DNA from: an uncultured Ruaniaceae bacterium
Lineage (GTDB): Bacteria; Actinomycetota; Actinomycetes; Actinomycetales; Beutenbergiaceae
Direction of reading: 5' to 3'
Assembly: GCA_938004115.1 (NCBI GenBank)
Contig: CALKWS010000129.1
Coordinates: forward strand, 1 to 5,402
DNA: 5,402 nucleotides
Part shown: positions 5,175 to 5,402 of the stretch, in pieces
Numbering within the stretch: position 1 is the first letter of the stretch
Layout: each line of letters starts with the position of its first letter
Translations under genes and position numbers: made by a program
Notes under the pieces: model-generated
Told to the model about the DNA's origin: nothing
Seen by the model: only the letters and a program-made list of their open reading frames with translations
Database searches by the model: none

Positions 5175-5402
5175 CTACGGGCCCGGTGCGTCGCCGTCGT
5201 GCCCCTCGCCGTCGTGCCCCCCGCCGTCGTGCCCCTCGCCGTCGCGCCCCTCGCCGTGGTACGCCTCGCCGCCGTGCCCTTCACCGCCACTTCGCTCGTC
5301 CCGGTGGAGCCGCTCCCGCCGGAGGCGCTCCTCGGTGGCGTCGGTGCGCATCCGGTGGCGGGCCAGCAGCAGCACCACCCCCGCGGTGAGCAGCACCACG
5401 GC
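5175..5402 (-). CDS. Membrane protein C-terminus with His-rich repeat tail (partial)
   Basis: The gene runs off the right edge, so its 5' part is missing and its family cannot be identified. The visible 75 residues begin with the end of a transmembrane helix (VVLLTAGVVLLLA), followed by a basic stretch R-H-R-M-R, which suggests the rest is cytoplasmic. A charged helix follows (TDATEERLRRERLHRDERS), then a tail of about seven five-residue units near consensus D-G-E-G-H, then D-A-P-G-P and a TAG stop. The frame is still open at the last base, so GTG 5399 is not needed as a start. High third-position GC and the biased but regular peptide support coding in this frame rather than in the Arg-rich frames overlapping it. 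The tail could bind metal or be a flexible linker; no function is claimed. Confidence 0.6.
   Translation of the reverse strand, partial: AVVLLTAGVVLLLARHRMRTDATEERLRRERLHRDERSGGEGHGGEAYHGEGRDGEGHDGGGHDGEGHDGDAPGP
5184..5288 (-). repeat. 15-bp tandem repeat encoding D-G-E-G-H units
   Basis: Seven consecutive 15-bp units, the outer ones degenerate. On the minus strand they read GGEGH, GGEAY, HGEGR, DGEGH, DGGGH, DGEGH, DGDAP. The plus strand shows the matching recurrent gccgtcgtgcccctc motif. The units lie in frame at the 3' end of the right-edge gene, and such arrays readily gain or lose whole units. Confidence 0.75.

Noticed and set aside
5184..5288. The repeat array as a CRISPR
   Set aside because: The units are 15 bp, contiguous and without spacers, and they encode a regular in-frame peptide.
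4802..5290. A minus-strand frame with T-A-R-G-T repeats overlapping the sterol-carrier gene
   Set aside because: The sterol-carrier frame has clear family motifs. The Arg/Thr repeat peptide comes from reading the 15-bp repeat in the wrong frame.
5096..5389. A plus-strand frame encoding R-R-R-A-P repeats
   Set aside because: It is the antisense reading of the D-G-E-G-H repeat; extreme Arg/Pro/Ala bias and no start signal.

Overview
The window is high-GC DNA with strong G/C preference at third codon positions, frequent GTG starts and several actinobacterial protein families (DUF3073, the bacterial sterol-carrier ortholog, a holin-like/DUF3618 pair). It is most likely a chromosomal segment of an Actinomycetota member. 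Micrococcales is my best guess, from overall resemblance rather than any decisive marker.

Left block, plus strand: a two-TM holin-family membrane protein (90-548; its N-terminus is unclear) overlaps by 4 bp a small DUF3618 membrane protein (545-796). After 175 nt of non-coding DNA with two small palindromes and weak promoter-like hexamers comes a 62-residue DUF3073 protein (972-1160) with a strong Shine-Dalgarno. The gap 1161-1384 holds a long GC-rich hairpin (1172-1219) between convergent genes, then a short direct repeat.

Right block, minus strand, transcribed right to left: the 3' end of an unidentified membrane gene with a Gly/His/Asp/Glu pentapeptide-repeat tail (5175 to the edge), a sterol-carrier-like (SCP_3) protein (4749-5102), a two-TM membrane protein of unknown function (4180-4647), purF (2560-4098) and purM (1385-2563). 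PurF makes phosphoribosylamine from PRPP and glutamine, the first step of de novo purine synthesis, and PurM closes the imidazole ring at step five. The two genes overlap by 4 bp (ATGA) and should be translationally coupled. PurF carries the catalytic N-terminal Cys, the PRPP loop and all four cysteines of a B. subtilis-type [4Fe-4S] enzyme.

This looks like an ordinary, conserved housekeeping neighbourhood. I see no transposase, integrase, CRISPR array, tRNA, rRNA or defence system. The points worth a second look are small: an apparent frame change at the 5' end of the holin-like gene, -10-like hexamers placed for near-leaderless GTG starts, a palindrome over the -35 region of the sterol-carrier gene, an in-frame repeat straddling the stop codon upstream of purF, and the His-rich repeat tail.
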